A stretch of 64,000 nt of DNA from Niallia endozanthoxylica (GCF_008710145.1 NZ_VYKL01000018.1:62001-126000), one strand, 5' to 3'. Positions 26,163 through 34,877 are shown, counted from the first letter of the stretch. Notes: generated by a model from the sequence alone, not told the origin. Program-made: numbers and translations.

Positions 26163-27134
26163 TTAGTCGGCTAATCTGTATACTCTTTTTTCGTTTATGC
26201 ATTCTGAATGTAACTTCCCAATTGATTCTAAATAAATACATCTTATAATCGTGGACATGACGGGACTATAGCCTAACACGCTGCTCGTTTTTCTGTAAAT
26301 CTCTTGCGTCATTTGACCTGCTGTTTTTTCTTCGTTTTGAAGGGAACCTATTATTTGCTCCATACGATATTGGTGACCAGATTTAATTTTTTTTATTTGT
26401 TTATTTAGACTTTCCATTAATTTACCATGACCGGGAAGCGCAAGCTGAATCGAATATTCCTTTATTTTTTCTAAAGAATCAAAATAACTCATTAGTGGGT
26501 TCACATCGCTCGGTGATTCGAGTAAGATAACCGGAGATAGATGGTCCATTATATGATCACCTATCACCATTATTTTTCGTTCATGGTTATAGAAACTAAA
26601 ATGGTCTGGGGAATGTCCCGGAGTCCAAACGGTTTCATACAGTTCCTTTCCTAACATTATATATTGGTTATCTTCCAAGAGTTCATCCGGTTCAAATTCA
26701 TAGGCATACATCATCTGTTCTTCTAAGGCTATCGGATTCTCAATAACCGTTTGATAAAACCTAAGACTATCATGTTCTTGAAAAAGATTAATCACCCAAT
26801 CGGTGTAAACACCTTTTCTCCTTTGATTCATTTCCTCATAACCGAGTCTCGAAATGACAACAGGCACATGGTGCTTTTCCTGAAACCATTTAGCGAAGCC
26901 GATATGATCAATATGAAAATGGGTTAGCACGATTTTTTCTATTTTAAATCCTGATGCAATTAAATCTTCCCAAATCCCTATTCCTTCTTGTGTAAAAAGG
27001 CCAGTATCAATAAGAGTAAACCCTTTTTCTCCCCGAAATAAATAACAATTAACCTGCTTCATCAAAGGAATAGGAATCGATACTAAATAAATATCTTTTG
27101 TAACTTCTTTTATGATTGGCCGTGATTTTTTCAT
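26163..27134 (-). CDS. MBL-fold metallo-hydrolase with C-terminal helical domain
   Basis: 323 residues. The metallo-beta-lactamase metal ligands are all present: THFHIDH, then His in TPGHSPDH, Asp in VIGDHIMD, and His in LPGHGKL. The C-terminal 70 residues form a winged-helix-like tail, as in LACTB2-type MBL proteins. Likely a thioester or phosphodiester hydrolase; substrate unknown. An inverted repeat sits about 60-80 bases upstream and could be an operator. Monocistronic. Confidence 0.87.
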   Translation of the reverse strand: MKKSRPIIKEVTKDIYLVSIPIPLMKQVNCYLFRGEKGFTLIDTGLFTQEGIGIWEDLIASGFKIEKIVLTHFHIDHIGFAKWFQEKHHVPVVISRLGYEEMNQRRKGVYTDWVINLFQEHDSLRFYQTVIENPIALEEQMMYAYEFEPDELLEDNQYIMLGKELYETVWTPGHSPDHFSFYNHERKIMVIGDHIMDHLSPVILLESPSDVNPLMSYFDSLEKIKEYSIQLALPGHGKLMESLNKQIKKIKSGHQYRMEQIIGSLQNEEKTAGQMTQEIYRKTSSVLGYSPVMSTIIRCIYLESIGKLHSECINEKRVYRLAD

Positions 27135-27193
27135 TCAATATAACATCCTTTTCCCTTAATTCTTACGTCTTCGTTGCTCTCTCATATACTAAA

Positions 27194-27211
27194 ATAGGCT
27201 TAGCATAGCCT
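27194..27211. promoter_or_regulatory. Inverted repeat upstream of MBL hydrolase gene
   Basis: TAGGCT (27194-27199), six bases, AGCCTA (27206-27211). Position fits an operator or promoter-proximal regulator site; no regulator gene adjoins. Confidence 0.35.
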
Positions 27212-27453
27212 AATTAAATTTGCTGATTCGTTTAATAGGATCATCATTAATCCCCTGTTATCTGTCATATCCATTCTTAATAATATATCATCAATACTAT
27301 TTTAAATTTTCTGTATTTTAACTATAATACATATTCTATATCATTTGTACCTACACTATGTAGTAATAATAATATTTTTTTCCGTAAATTCTTGTAAAAT
27401 GTCTGACTTTTTTAAGAAATGGAATCTATTTTTAGATTTGTACGGAAAAGAAA

Positions 27454-27496
27454 AAAGTGTCAGCACCATCCTATTTCTAGATAATGCTGACACTTT
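27454..27496 (-). terminator. Rho-independent terminator of MFS gene
   Basis: Perfect 12-bp arms AAAGTGTCAGCA (27454-27465) and TGCTGACACTTT (27485-27496); on the minus strand followed by a U6 tract. Confidence 0.8.
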
Positions 27497-27520
27497 ATGT
27501 TCCGTTTTATGTAATAAAAC

Positions 27521-28891
27521 TCAAGCACCTGCTGAATCAGGTTTTATTCGGGAATGTCTTATACCGAGCAGTAAAATGATGACACCTGCCACAATAAATA
27601 CGAGAATCAGTGTTGTGAAATGCTCTGGATCGAAATGGCTGCCAAATACCAAACCAAGGGAAACAGCAGAAAGTATCGAGCCAATGTGGCGGCACATTTG
27701 AAATAATCCAGTTGAAACTCCCACCACAGAGGCTGGACTGGCTTGGAGCATGGCAGATTGTAACGTAACATTTCCAAAACTGCAGCCTGCCGAAATGAGA
27801 GATATAATTATGGCCATGACGATCACTGGTACATGATGAAAGAAGATCCAAAGCAATACACTGCCGATAACGATTAATAGATTTCCCGTGAAAATAGGTA
27901 AGTGAACCCCCACTTTGTCAATCCAGCGGCCAATTAAAGGTGCTGTAATGATTCCTGTTCCTGTCACAAAAAGCATTAACAAGCCGCTGTAACCGACGCT
28001 TAAATTCAGTCCATCCTGAAAATAACTCGGTAATCCAAAAAATAAACCATAATAAATAAAGTTCACAACAATATATTGCATAAACACTAAAGATAATTTG
28101 GGGTTCTTACGAAATAAACGAATATCGATAAAGGGAACTTTTGTTTTCCATTCGTGCCAGCAGAACAATAAGATGAAAATAACCGCAATTACCCCTGATA
28201 CGTAATCCACCTTTGTTTTAAAGGATAATAAAAACAAGAGAAGTCCAATAACCCCAATCGAGAAGAACAGGATACCTAATACATCCATTTTTTGAATAAC
28301 GTCACTTAGTGGTAACTTCTTTCTCATTTCATCCTTAGGCAAGACAAACCATCCTAGTAAAAAGCATACAAACAGAACAGGGATATTAACTAAAAAGATG
28401 GCCGGCCAATCTCCCCATGCAATGAGAACTCCGCCAATGGTGGGTCCAAGTGCTGCCATCGTTGACATGACTAAAGCAAGGAAACCAAGTGCCGCACCTT
28501 GTCTCTCTTGAATATGATCACGTATCATGCCAATTCCAGCAGGATAAATGGACCCGCTGCCGACTGCTTGAAACAATCGCATAATCAATAACAGAGCAAA
28601 TGCTGGGGCAAAAGGAGCACCAATAGCAGATATAGCAACTAATAGCAGCCCACACAGAAACATCTTCCTTCTTCCAATGAGATCACCAAGTTTCCCAGCT
28701 ATCGGCTGTGTCACTGCACTCGCTAAATAAAAAGAGGAAATTAACCAAGAAACCGTTACATAGGATAATCCAAAATCCTTTTGAATATTATGAATTGCCA
28801 GTGCAATCATAGAGGAATTAAGAGGATTCAACATCGCTCCTGCCGATACTGCTGTTAAAAACAATCCCCGGCTTTTACGCCAATCTTTCAT
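27521..28891 (-). CDS. MFS drug-efflux transporter, DHA2-like (EmrB/QacA group)
   Basis: 456 residues with about 14 hydrophobic segments. Motif A between helices 2 and 3 reads GKLGDLIGRRKMFL; motif C-like ALGPTIGGVLIAWGDW in helix 5 marks a proton-driven antiporter. The N-terminal MLNPLNSSMIALAIHNIQKDFG is typical of the DHA2 family. Probably exports toxic organic compounds. A GTACAG/CTGTAC inverted repeat lies about 35-60 bases upstream of the start. The ribosome site (TAGGTG) is weak. Confidence 0.9.
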   Translation of the reverse strand: MKDWRKSRGLFLTAVSAGAMLNPLNSSMIALAIHNIQKDFGLSYVTVSWLISSFYLASAVTQPIAGKLGDLIGRRKMFLCGLLLVAISAIGAPFAPAFALLLIMRLFQAVGSGSIYPAGIGMIRDHIQERQGAALGFLALVMSTMAALGPTIGGVLIAWGDWPAIFLVNIPVLFVCFLLGWFVLPKDEMRKKLPLSDVIQKMDVLGILFFSIGVIGLLLFLLSFKTKVDYVSGVIAVIFILLFCWHEWKTKVPFIDIRLFRKNPKLSLVFMQYIVVNFIYYGLFFGLPSYFQDGLNLSVGYSGLLMLFVTGTGIITAPLIGRWIDKVGVHLPIFTGNLLIVIGSVLLWIFFHHVPVIVMAIIISLISAGCSFGNVTLQSAMLQASPASVVGVSTGLFQMCRHIGSILSAVSLGLVFGSHFDPEHFTTLILVFIVAGVIILLLGIRHSRIKPDSAGA

Positions 28892-28926
28892 TTAGACACC
28901 TACTATTTCAATTTCAAAATGAACCG

Positions 28927-28949
28927 GTACAGAAAATAACAACCTGTAC
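28927..28949. promoter_or_regulatory. Inverted repeat upstream of MFS transporter
   Basis: GTACAG (28927-28932) and CTGTAC (28944-28949) in the MFS leader; operator-like, with no adjacent regulator gene. Confidence 0.35.
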
Positions 28950-28965
28950 ACGATATAAAAGAGTA

Positions 28966-29000
28966 ACAGGCCCATCCAGTTTCCGGATAGCGCCTGTCAT
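28966..29000 (-). terminator. Hairpin behind reductase relic
   Basis: Minus strand ACAGGC...GCCTGT with an inner ATCC...GGAT stem, then a T-rich stretch. Possibly the old terminator of the broken genes upstream. Confidence 0.45.
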
Positions 29001-29051
29001 CTATTAGTATACTATTATATAATATTTTGAGTAGTCTAACAAATCTGTCTT

Positions 29052-29135
29052 TTATTTAAGCTTTGTTAGTGAGCCATGTTGATAAGCCGGATTTTTGACG
29101 CATCCGTGAAAAAACATTTCATACAGTTGCTCCAG
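29052..29135 (-). pseudogene. C-terminal gene fragment, family not recognised
   Basis: A 27-codon frame reads LEQLYEMFFHGCVKNPAY then QHGSLTKLK and a stop. It looks like real coding sequence that starts without a start codon, immediately behind the reductase relic. It could be the tail of a second decayed gene joined by a deletion. I do not recognise it. Confidence 0.3.
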
Positions 29136-29159
29136 CGTAATGATTCATTATTATGCTAA

Positions 29160-29490
<331 letters not shown>

Positions 29491-29538
29491 TTATATCCGA
29501 TCACTTTACTAGTTGGGGTATTATAGAAATCATATAAT

Positions 29539-29553
29539 TGATAATGATTATCA
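29539..29553. promoter_or_regulatory. Fur box
   Basis: TGATAATGATTATCA is a perfect 7-1-7 inverted repeat, the minimal Bacillus Fur operator, about 85 bases upstream of the reductase relic start. Confidence 0.85.
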
Positions 29554-29651
29554 ATATGGTATTTATTATATTAGCTTAATCTGAATATTTTTTGAATGGA
29601 CAATTATTAAAATAATTAGGGAGGGACCTAGGGTTCACTTGAACCAAAGAT

Positions 29652-29704
29652 AAAAAAGGAAGTTCCACAACGATTTTACTATCGTTGTGGAACTTTCCTT
29701 TTTT
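29652..29704 (-). terminator. Strong terminator of the rsgA paralogue
   Basis: About 22-bp hairpin (29652-29673 with 29681-29704, one bulge) with A6 and T6 tracts, overlapping the stop codon. Confidence 0.85.
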
Positions 29705-30795
29705 CATCTTCCTTTTTTTCGATTTTGTTCTTTGATAAATTTTCTCGCGTTTTTCATGCTGCCTATGCTATTAAACATTTCATTTATTTTTTCTTTTTCA
29801 ATCATTTTAGAATTTAAGCCTTCATACTTCGTTTCTTTTTTAAGCTTCCTATAACTTTCCAGCCTTTCAGATGAAAGTGTTCCATCTTTAATGGCTTTTT
29901 GCACGGCACAATTTGGCTCATTCTTGTGCGTACAGTCATTAAATCTGCAATCAGAAACTAGTTGATCGATATCAGCAAAGGATTTTGTTAAGTTGGCATT
30001 GATAATCCCAAGTTCTCTCATACCCGGAGTGTCAATCACAACACCTAACCTCGGCAACAGTATCAGTTCACGCCTTGTAGTAGTGTGCCTGCCTTTATCA
30101 TCATTTCTTATTTCATTTGTATCTAATCGATTTTGACCGAGCAAACAATTGATTAAAGTCGACTTTCCCACTCCTGATGATCCGATAAACGCTACCGTCT
30201 TACCACTAGAAAGATATTTTTTTAGTGGTTGATACCCTTCATCAGACGTACTTGTTGTCACAAGCACCTCTACACCTACGGCAATAGAAGAAATGTCAGT
30301 AAGCTTTGCTTCTATATTCTTACATAGATCCGATTTTGTAAGGACAATAATCGGTATAGCACCACTGTCCCAAGCAATAGAAAGGTAACGCTCAAGTCTA
30401 CGAAGATTATAATCATTGTTTAATGACATACAGATAAAAACGATATCTATATTTGCCGCAACAACCTGAATATCTTTCTTAGAACCTGCCACCTTACGTG
30501 AAAAAACACTTCGTCGTGTAAGTACATGGTGAATCATTCCGTTTCCCGATGAATTATCTGTTCGATCAATCATAACGAAATCTCCAACAGCAGGATATTC
30601 AGAACGTTCTTTTACACGATAGCGAAATTTCCCTGAAATTTCACCTGAAATCTCACCATTTTCCGTCAGCACCTTATATAAATTTTTATATTGAGATGAA
30701 ACCCGACCAATAAAGAGATTCGTATATATTGTAGACTCCTGTATTAATTCTTCAGTTAGTCCTAAATTTTTCATATCAATTTTGTTCAACTTCAT
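29704..30795 (-). CDS. rsgA: RsgA-type ribosome small subunit-dependent GTPase (paralogue)
   Basis: Up to 363 residues, longer than B. subtilis RsgA/YloQ (298). Order: OB-fold (FRYRVKERSEYPAVGDFVMI), circularly permuted GTPase with TKSD (G4), GSSGVGKSTLINCL (G1), DTPGMRELG (G3), then the zinc-binding CRFNDCTHKNEPNC. RsgA matures the 30S subunit. The extended ends suggest a second copy besides the housekeeping one. The start is uncertain: AGGAGG lies only 2 bases before ATG 30795 but 8 bases before TTG 30789, which is probably the real start (361 residues). A leader ORF and inverted repeats upstream suggest translational attenuation. Confidence 0.88.
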   Translation of the reverse strand: MKLNKIDMKNLGLTEELIQESTIYTNLFIGRVSSQYKNLYKVLTENGEISGEISGKFRYRVKERSEYPAVGDFVMIDRTDNSSGNGMIHHVLTRRSVFSRKVAGSKKDIQVVAANIDIVFICMSLNNDYNLRRLERYLSIAWDSGAIPIIVLTKSDLCKNIEAKLTDISSIAVGVEVLVTTSTSDEGYQPLKKYLSSGKTVAFIGSSGVGKSTLINCLLGQNRLDTNEIRNDDKGRHTTTRRELILLPRLGVVIDTPGMRELGIINANLTKSFADIDQLVSDCRFNDCTHKNEPNCAVQKAIKDGTLSSERLESYRKLKKETKYEGLNSKMIEKEKINEMFNSIGSMKNARKFIKEQNRKKGR

Positions 30796-30797
30796 TT

Positions 30798-30859
30798 CCT
30801 CCTAAAGTTTAGATCATAACCTTTGGGAGGTTCTATGCATGAATTATTTTGCACAACCC
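30798..30859 (-). promoter_or_regulatory. Possible translational attenuator of the rsgA paralogue
   Basis: On the minus strand GGGGAGGGTT (inside the leader ORF, about 30862-30853) can pair with AACCTCCC (about 30832-30825). The same AACCTCC can instead pair with the AGGAGG ribosome site (30803-30798) of the rsgA paralogue. The two pairings exclude each other, the arrangement of erm-type attenuators. Seen in sequence; its working is inferred. Confidence 0.45.
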
Positions 30860-30900
30860 TCCCCGTTTGTTACAATCTCAAAACTTTGCTTGCTATTCAT
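30844..30900 (-). CDS. Putative 18-codon leader peptide before rsgA paralogue
   Basis: Minus-strand frame MNSKQSFEIVTNGEGCAK followed by TAA. AAGGAG lies 11 bases before its ATG at 30900. It ends 48 bases before the rsgA ribosome site, and its last codons form one arm of the predicted hairpin. No other gene overlaps it. Function as a regulatory leader is inference. Confidence 0.4.
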   Translation of the reverse strand: MNSKQSFEIVTNGEGCAK

Positions 30901-30960
30901 AAAAACAACATCTCCTTTCCAATACTTATAAGTTATACTATATCACATATTCAACTAATA

Positions 30961-31523
30961 TTAATGAAGCCTCTAGACATAGATTCCCTCTGATAGTCGC
31001 CTTGCCTCTTCCTAAGGCTTAAAAGTTTTGTTGCAAAATTTTGATAAACCTTACTCCGTTGAAGGATAAAAGGAGGGATACCTCCTTGTCATCTATCCCT
31101 TCCTTTTCACCTGATAAAATCTTTGATTTCATAGAGAAACATTTAATGATAGAGTTCTAAGTTCATTTCCTTGACTCTCAATAAAACCAGTTAAACGGAA
31201 TTAAACATTATTGAAAAATATAAAAAAGGCTGCCTCTTCGGTGGTAGGCAGCCTTGCGTGGAAACGTTCAAACATTGAAAAATGGTAACGTCTTTATTTG
31301 CTATATTGTATTTTGATTGAAAATGATTGCAGCTTACAAAGAAATATAAAACAATTATATCGATTCTTTTATTTAGTTTCTTCTCGCAAGATTCTGATAA
31401 TGAAAAGATGAGAGCGCTTACTATTACTTTTTCAAATGCTTATTTAATTTTTCCTAATCCTCGTTACAAATCTCTTTACGTTGAATCTAATTCGTTAATA
31501 CGATGGAAAATCCATAATCAATA
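30961..31523. other. Intergenic region, no gene seen
   Basis: Holds a small perfect hairpin (AAGGAGG/CCTCCTT near 31069-31086) and a minus-strand terminator at 31222-31255. A plus-strand frame at 31327-31545 has no ribosome site or domain and overlaps the small membrane protein, so it is not called. Confidence 0.5.
31220..31255 (-). terminator. Rho-independent terminator
   Basis: AAGGCTGCCT (31226-31235) pairs AGGCAGCCTT (31246-31255); on the minus strand followed by U6. Probably ends the transcript of the 38-residue membrane peptide. Confidence 0.75.
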
Positions 31524-31640
31524 TTATCTATTTTTCTTATCGTAATCTTTTGGTTTTTTCATTAGCATCAATAGGGTTGTAACGAAACATATCAGTAGAA
31601 TAATATTTAAGCTCCAACCGAAACTGTCAATATACTCCAT
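31524..31640 (-). CDS. Small single-span membrane protein (38 aa)
   Basis: 38 codons beginning MEYIDSFGWSLN, then a hydrophobic helix IILLICFVTTLLMLM and a charged tail KKPKDYDKKNR, stop at 31524-31526. GAGGAGG lies 7 bases before ATG 31640, one of the best ribosome sites in this part of the window. The composition (short luminal end, one helix, Lys-rich cytoplasmic tail) fits the many small membrane proteins of Bacillus. It lies about 180 bases downstream of the MarR gene in the same direction. Function unknown. Confidence 0.6.
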   Translation of the reverse strand: MEYIDSFGWSLNIILLICFVTTLLMLMKKPKDYDKKNR

Positions 31641-31820
31641 TCCCTTTCCTCCTCAGATGTATTTTTATTACTTTAACATAATTTTTTAGGGAATGGTTTG
31701 TTTTCTACAAAAGAAGATAGAATGTTACAATTTTTCCTAAAATATTTAACATTTTCTTCGGCTTGTCTAATTTGATTAGGTATATATTCATCAGATTCAA
31801 GTTTATTCAGTGTAATAAAG

Positions 31821-32324
31821 CTAAATTTCCATGATTTTATCTGCTGTATTTGTTACCCAATCCGTGAACGGTTTTCCTATTAATTCAGAACTTAATCTTG
31901 CTGCAACTTCAATGAATTTATCTAAATCTTCTTTAGGCATCTTTTTTAATATAGAAATGATCTGTAAGTCTGTTGCCGAAACATGTTTAGATAAAAAATC
32001 ATGTATGTATTGTTGGCCATTTACTGTTAATGAAATTTCTCTAATGCGTGCATCTTCTCCATTATCTATATCAACCAAGTGTTGATCTTTCAGTTTAATA
32101 AGTTGACGATATATATTTGAAATATTTGTTTGTGCTATAAAGGAAAGTTCCGACATATTCATTTTATTTTCGAAATATAAAATCCAAAGAATTCTAAAAC
32201 CAGGAACAGCTAAACCGTAATGTTTTATCTTTTTTTTCAAATCATCTTCGAGTAATAAAAAAAGACCTCTAACAAAGCTAAAAACTAAATGACTTTTAGC
32301 AATAAATTCCTTACCTGACTCCAT
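31821..32324 (-). CDS. MarR-family transcriptional regulator (ScoC/Hpr-like)
   Basis: 167 residues. A winged helix-turn-helix is seen in GFRILWILYFENKMNMSELS, AQTNISNIYRQLIKLKDQHLV and the wing DIDNGEDARIREISLT. The arrangement LWILYFE...MSELSFIAQTNISNIYRQL resembles ScoC (Hpr), the Bacillus repressor of proteases and sporulation genes, more than typical MarR; it is much shorter than ScoC (203). Two AATAATATC sequences, which fit the ScoC consensus RATANTATY, lie in the divergent promoter region. Confidence 0.8.
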   Translation of the reverse strand: MESGKEFIAKSHLVFSFVRGLFLLLEDDLKKKIKHYGLAVPGFRILWILYFENKMNMSELSFIAQTNISNIYRQLIKLKDQHLVDIDNGEDARIREISLTVNGQQYIHDFLSKHVSATDLQIISILKKMPKEDLDKFIEVAARLSSELIGKPFTDWVTNTADKIMEI

Positions 32325-32453
32325 TTTTATGCTCCTTACTGAAAATCAAAGTATACTCATTGTTCCCACCTCAAAAGCCTTTAAACAATTTCTGCTTATA
32401 AAAAAGCATTCTTTTCCTTTTTTGAAAATCTCATTAATAATGACCAAAAAACA

Positions 32454-32483
32454 AATAATATCTTTGCATACGCAAATAATATC
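32454..32483. promoter_or_regulatory. Two candidate ScoC/Hpr-type binding sites
   Basis: AATAATATC at 32454-32462 and again at 32475-32483, exactly 21 bp apart (two helical turns), each matching RATANTATY. A degenerate third copy lies at 32508. They sit between the divergent MarR and membrane protein genes. AT-rich DNA makes chance matches possible. Confidence 0.4.
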
Positions 32484-32540
32484 TTAAAGAAATAAATGGC
32501 GAACGCAAATAATGTAAAAACAGAAAAAAATAGGAGCTAA

Positions 32541-33047
32541 ATGAATATGGTATTAAAAAAACAAGTGTTAATTAATATCACAATGGTTTTACTGTCATGG
32601 TTATCTTTATCCTTTTATGGCAGAGGTAATATAAAAAAATTTCTTCCTGCATCGGTACTTGTGGTTCTTTTAGAAGCCTGGAATGTTCAAATGGCGAAAA
32701 AACAAAAATGGTGGGTTTTTTACAATAAACCAAAATCCTATATTTTTGGCGAATTTTCTTTTAATATTGGGCCCTTTCTTGTAGTATCCTTGTGGATATT
32801 AAAGTGGACTTACGGAAACTTCAAACAGTTTTTATTACTTAATGCCTTTATACATGCGTTTTTCGTTTTTATTATCATGAGAGTAATGGATAAAATAAAA
32901 CTCGTTAAACTTGTTCGATTGAATGAATTTCAATTTTTCTTCTATTTCTTTTATAAGGCATTTTTCTTATATGCATTTCAATACATGATTGATAAGAGCA
33001 AAAAATTCGCAAGTTTTTATTTACCTATTTTTCAAGTGAATAAATAA
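32541..33047 (+). CDS. Membrane protein of unknown function
   Basis: 168 residues with about four hydrophobic segments, many Trp, Phe and Lys (KKQKWWVFYNKPKSYIFGEF). Homologous-looking small Bacillus proteins have this FNIGPFLVVSLWILKWTYG pattern but no known function. AGGAG precedes ATG 32541 by 4 bases; ATG 32547 has a better 10-base spacing and may be the start. Divergent from the MarR regulator, which may control it. Confidence 0.65.
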   Translation: MNMVLKKQVLINITMVLLSWLSLSFYGRGNIKKFLPASVLVVLLEAWNVQMAKKQKWWVFYNKPKSYIFGEFSFNIGPFLVVSLWILKWTYGNFKQFLLLNAFIHAFFVFIIMRVMDKIKLVKLVRLNEFQFFFYFFYKAFFLYAFQYMIDKSKKFASFYLPIFQVNK

Positions 33048-33081
33048 CAAAATCAGACATTAGACATGTTTTCCATCAAAG

Positions 33082-33118
33082 GAAAAAAGGCCTCCACACG
33101 TGAAGGCCTTTTTTCTTT
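33082..33118. terminator. Bidirectional terminator
   Basis: Perfect 12-bp stem GAAAAAAGGCCT (33082-33093) with AGGCCTTTTTTC (33104-33115) between convergent genes. Confidence 0.85.
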
Positions 33119-34310
33119 AAACTAATGTCATAAGGGACCCGCCGATTGCTCCTGTCACAACGACAACCCATGGTGGCAGCTTCCAATATACTAACATACT
33201 AAAAAGAATAGCTGCGAATGCAAAATCAATCGGAGAAAGGATGGAGCTGGTCCATATAGGTTGATAAAATGCGGCAATTAAAATCCCAACAACTGCAGCA
33301 TTTACTCCCATTAACGCCCCTTTTATTTTCGGGTTGCGACGCAATGAATCCCAAAATGGTAAAGTACCTAGGATAAGCAAGAAGGCTGGCAAGAAAATAG
33401 CAATGGTTGCGAGTATTCCACCTGCCCATCCATTCATAACCGCTCCAAGGTATGCAGCAAATGTAAATAAAGGACCAGGAACAGCTTGGGCCGCACCGTA
33501 TCCAGCTAAAAACTCGTCTTTGCTCAGCCATCCAGTAGGGACAAATTCCCGTTCAAGCAATGGTAAAACCACATGTCCACCACCAAAAACTAAAGAACCC
33601 GAACGATAAAAACTGTCAAACAGGGCAATCCAATGTAAAGAAGTGACCTCTCTCAAAATAGGCAAAAGAAACAATAAGCTAAAAAATAAAATTAAACAAA
33701 TAGCCGCGAACTTTTTAGATATTGGAAATTGTATTTTTGCATCATTATTTTCAGTATGTTGTCTATAAAGAAGAAAGCCAATGAAGGCAGATAGGATGAT
33801 TATGCCAACTTGAGTAAATGCGGTCTGCCACATAAGCGTTCCAACTAATGCAAATAAAGCAATGGCTTTTCTTTTTAAATCAGGAGTTAGATTTTTCGCC
33901 ATCCCCAATATAGCATGTGCGACAACGGCCACTGCGACCATTTTTAAACCATGAATCCAGCCCGCATTTCCCACATCCATTCCTTGGAGAATGAGTGCAA
34001 AAATAATCAGTGCAATAACAGAGGGAAGGGTAAATCCAATAAAAGAAACAATACCTCCTAAAATACCTCCTCGCACCACTCCAATCCCAATTCCTACTTG
34101 ACTGCTGGCCGGACCAGGCAAGAATTGACATAGAGCGACTAAATCAGCATAACTTTTTTCATCCATCCACTTTCTTCTACGAACATATTCATTATGAAAG
34201 TAGCCAAGATGTGCAATGGGTCCCCCAAAAGATGTTAGTCCCAGCCTAGTTGAAACCATAAGAATCTCTAGAAGAGACTTAAAACCTCGTTTCTCCTTGT
34301 TGTTCTTCAT
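33117..34310 (-). CDS. chrA: Chromate transporter, CHR family (two-domain ChrA)
   Basis: 397 residues, the length of two-domain ChrA proteins. Each half carries the CHR signature: LGLTSFGGPIAHLGYFHNEYV with CQFLPGPASSQVGIGIG in the first, and SGSLVFGGGHVVLPLLEREFV with AAQAVPGPLFTFAAYLGAV in the second. ChrA pumps chromate out of the cell using the membrane potential. AAAGGGAG precedes the ATG. It lies 14 bases behind a PadR regulator gene, so it is probably controlled by it. Confidence 0.95.
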   Translation of the reverse strand: MKNNKEKRGFKSLLEILMVSTRLGLTSFGGPIAHLGYFHNEYVRRRKWMDEKSYADLVALCQFLPGPASSQVGIGIGVVRGGILGGIVSFIGFTLPSVIALIIFALILQGMDVGNAGWIHGLKMVAVAVVAHAILGMAKNLTPDLKRKAIALFALVGTLMWQTAFTQVGIIILSAFIGFLLYRQHTENNDAKIQFPISKKFAAICLILFFSLLFLLPILREVTSLHWIALFDSFYRSGSLVFGGGHVVLPLLEREFVPTGWLSKDEFLAGYGAAQAVPGPLFTFAAYLGAVMNGWAGGILATIAIFLPAFLLILGTLPFWDSLRRNPKIKGALMGVNAAVVGILIAAFYQPIWTSSILSPIDFAFAAILFSMLVYWKLPPWVVVVTGAIGGSLMTLV

Positions 34311-34324
34311 TATATCTCCCTTTC

Positions 34325-34633
34325 CTACTCTTTAATTTCTTTAAAAAGTTCATATGCCTTATTCCTTGCTTCATTCAGAACCTTATTTCCTTTTTCTGTG
34401 GTTGAATAATACTTTCGAATTTTCCCCTCTACATTCCTTTCTTCTTTAATAAGGAGCCCATCAGACTCCATCGAGTGAAGAATGGGATAGAGGGTGCCTG
34501 AACTGATGTTATAGCCATGTTCTTTCAGTTCCTCAAGCATCCAAACACCAAAAATAGGATGTTCCTTTGCATGATGTAAAATGTGTATTTGAATGAAACC
34601 AAGAAATAATTTCCGAAGAACCTTTTCTTCCAA
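34325..34633 (-). CDS. PadR-family transcriptional regulator
   Basis: 102 residues, start TTG 34633 with GGAGGTG 5 bases upstream. The PadR winged helix is clear: FGVWMLEELKEHGYNISSGTLYPILHSMESDGLL followed by the wing EGKIRKYYSTTEKG (written here in parts of the DNA-binding domain). PadR proteins repress neighbouring efflux or detoxification genes until an effector binds. This gene is first in an operon with chrA, and a palindrome typical of an autoregulatory operator lies just upstream. Confidence 0.9.
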   Translation of the reverse strand: MEEKVLRKLFLGFIQIHILHHAKEHPIFGVWMLEELKEHGYNISSGTLYPILHSMESDGLLIKEERNVEGKIRKYYSTTEKGNKVLNEARNKAYELFKEIKE

Positions 34634-34658
34634 GTTTTCACCTCCAAATAATATTGAA

Positions 34659-34686
34659 CTTCGATATCGGTTTTCGATATCAGAAG
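34659..34686. promoter_or_regulatory. Palindromic operator upstream of padR-chrA
   Basis: GATATCG (34663-34669) and CGATATC (34675-34681), with outer CTTC (34659-34662) and GAAG (34683-34686) also complementary. The site is about 26-50 bases upstream of the padR start, fitting an autorepressor site. Confidence 0.6.
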
Positions 34687-34877
34687 TATAACATTATACA
34701 TATTATGATAACCAGAGTGAAAGAATAACATTTACATAATCTTTACATTTTGAACTTCTCTATCCCTTTTAAATTATTTACGTAACAGGTTGTTTTTCCT
34801 CATTCTTATCGAAGTCCTTAAAACTTGCATAAATGATTACAATAAACACACACTAGCACTAAAAAGGTGGTGGCAGA

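Noticed and set aside
27345..27701. 118-codon plus-strand frame at the end of the MFS gene
   Set aside because: Covers the MFS terminator and runs antisense into the transporter; no ribosome site.
31069..31086. AAGGAGG/CCTCCTT hairpin as a terminator or riboswitch part
   Set aside because: Short, no T run and no gene next to it; recorded only as part of the intergenic region.
31327..31545. 72-codon plus-strand frame
   Set aside because: No ribosome site or domain, and it overlaps the well-supported small membrane protein on the other strand.
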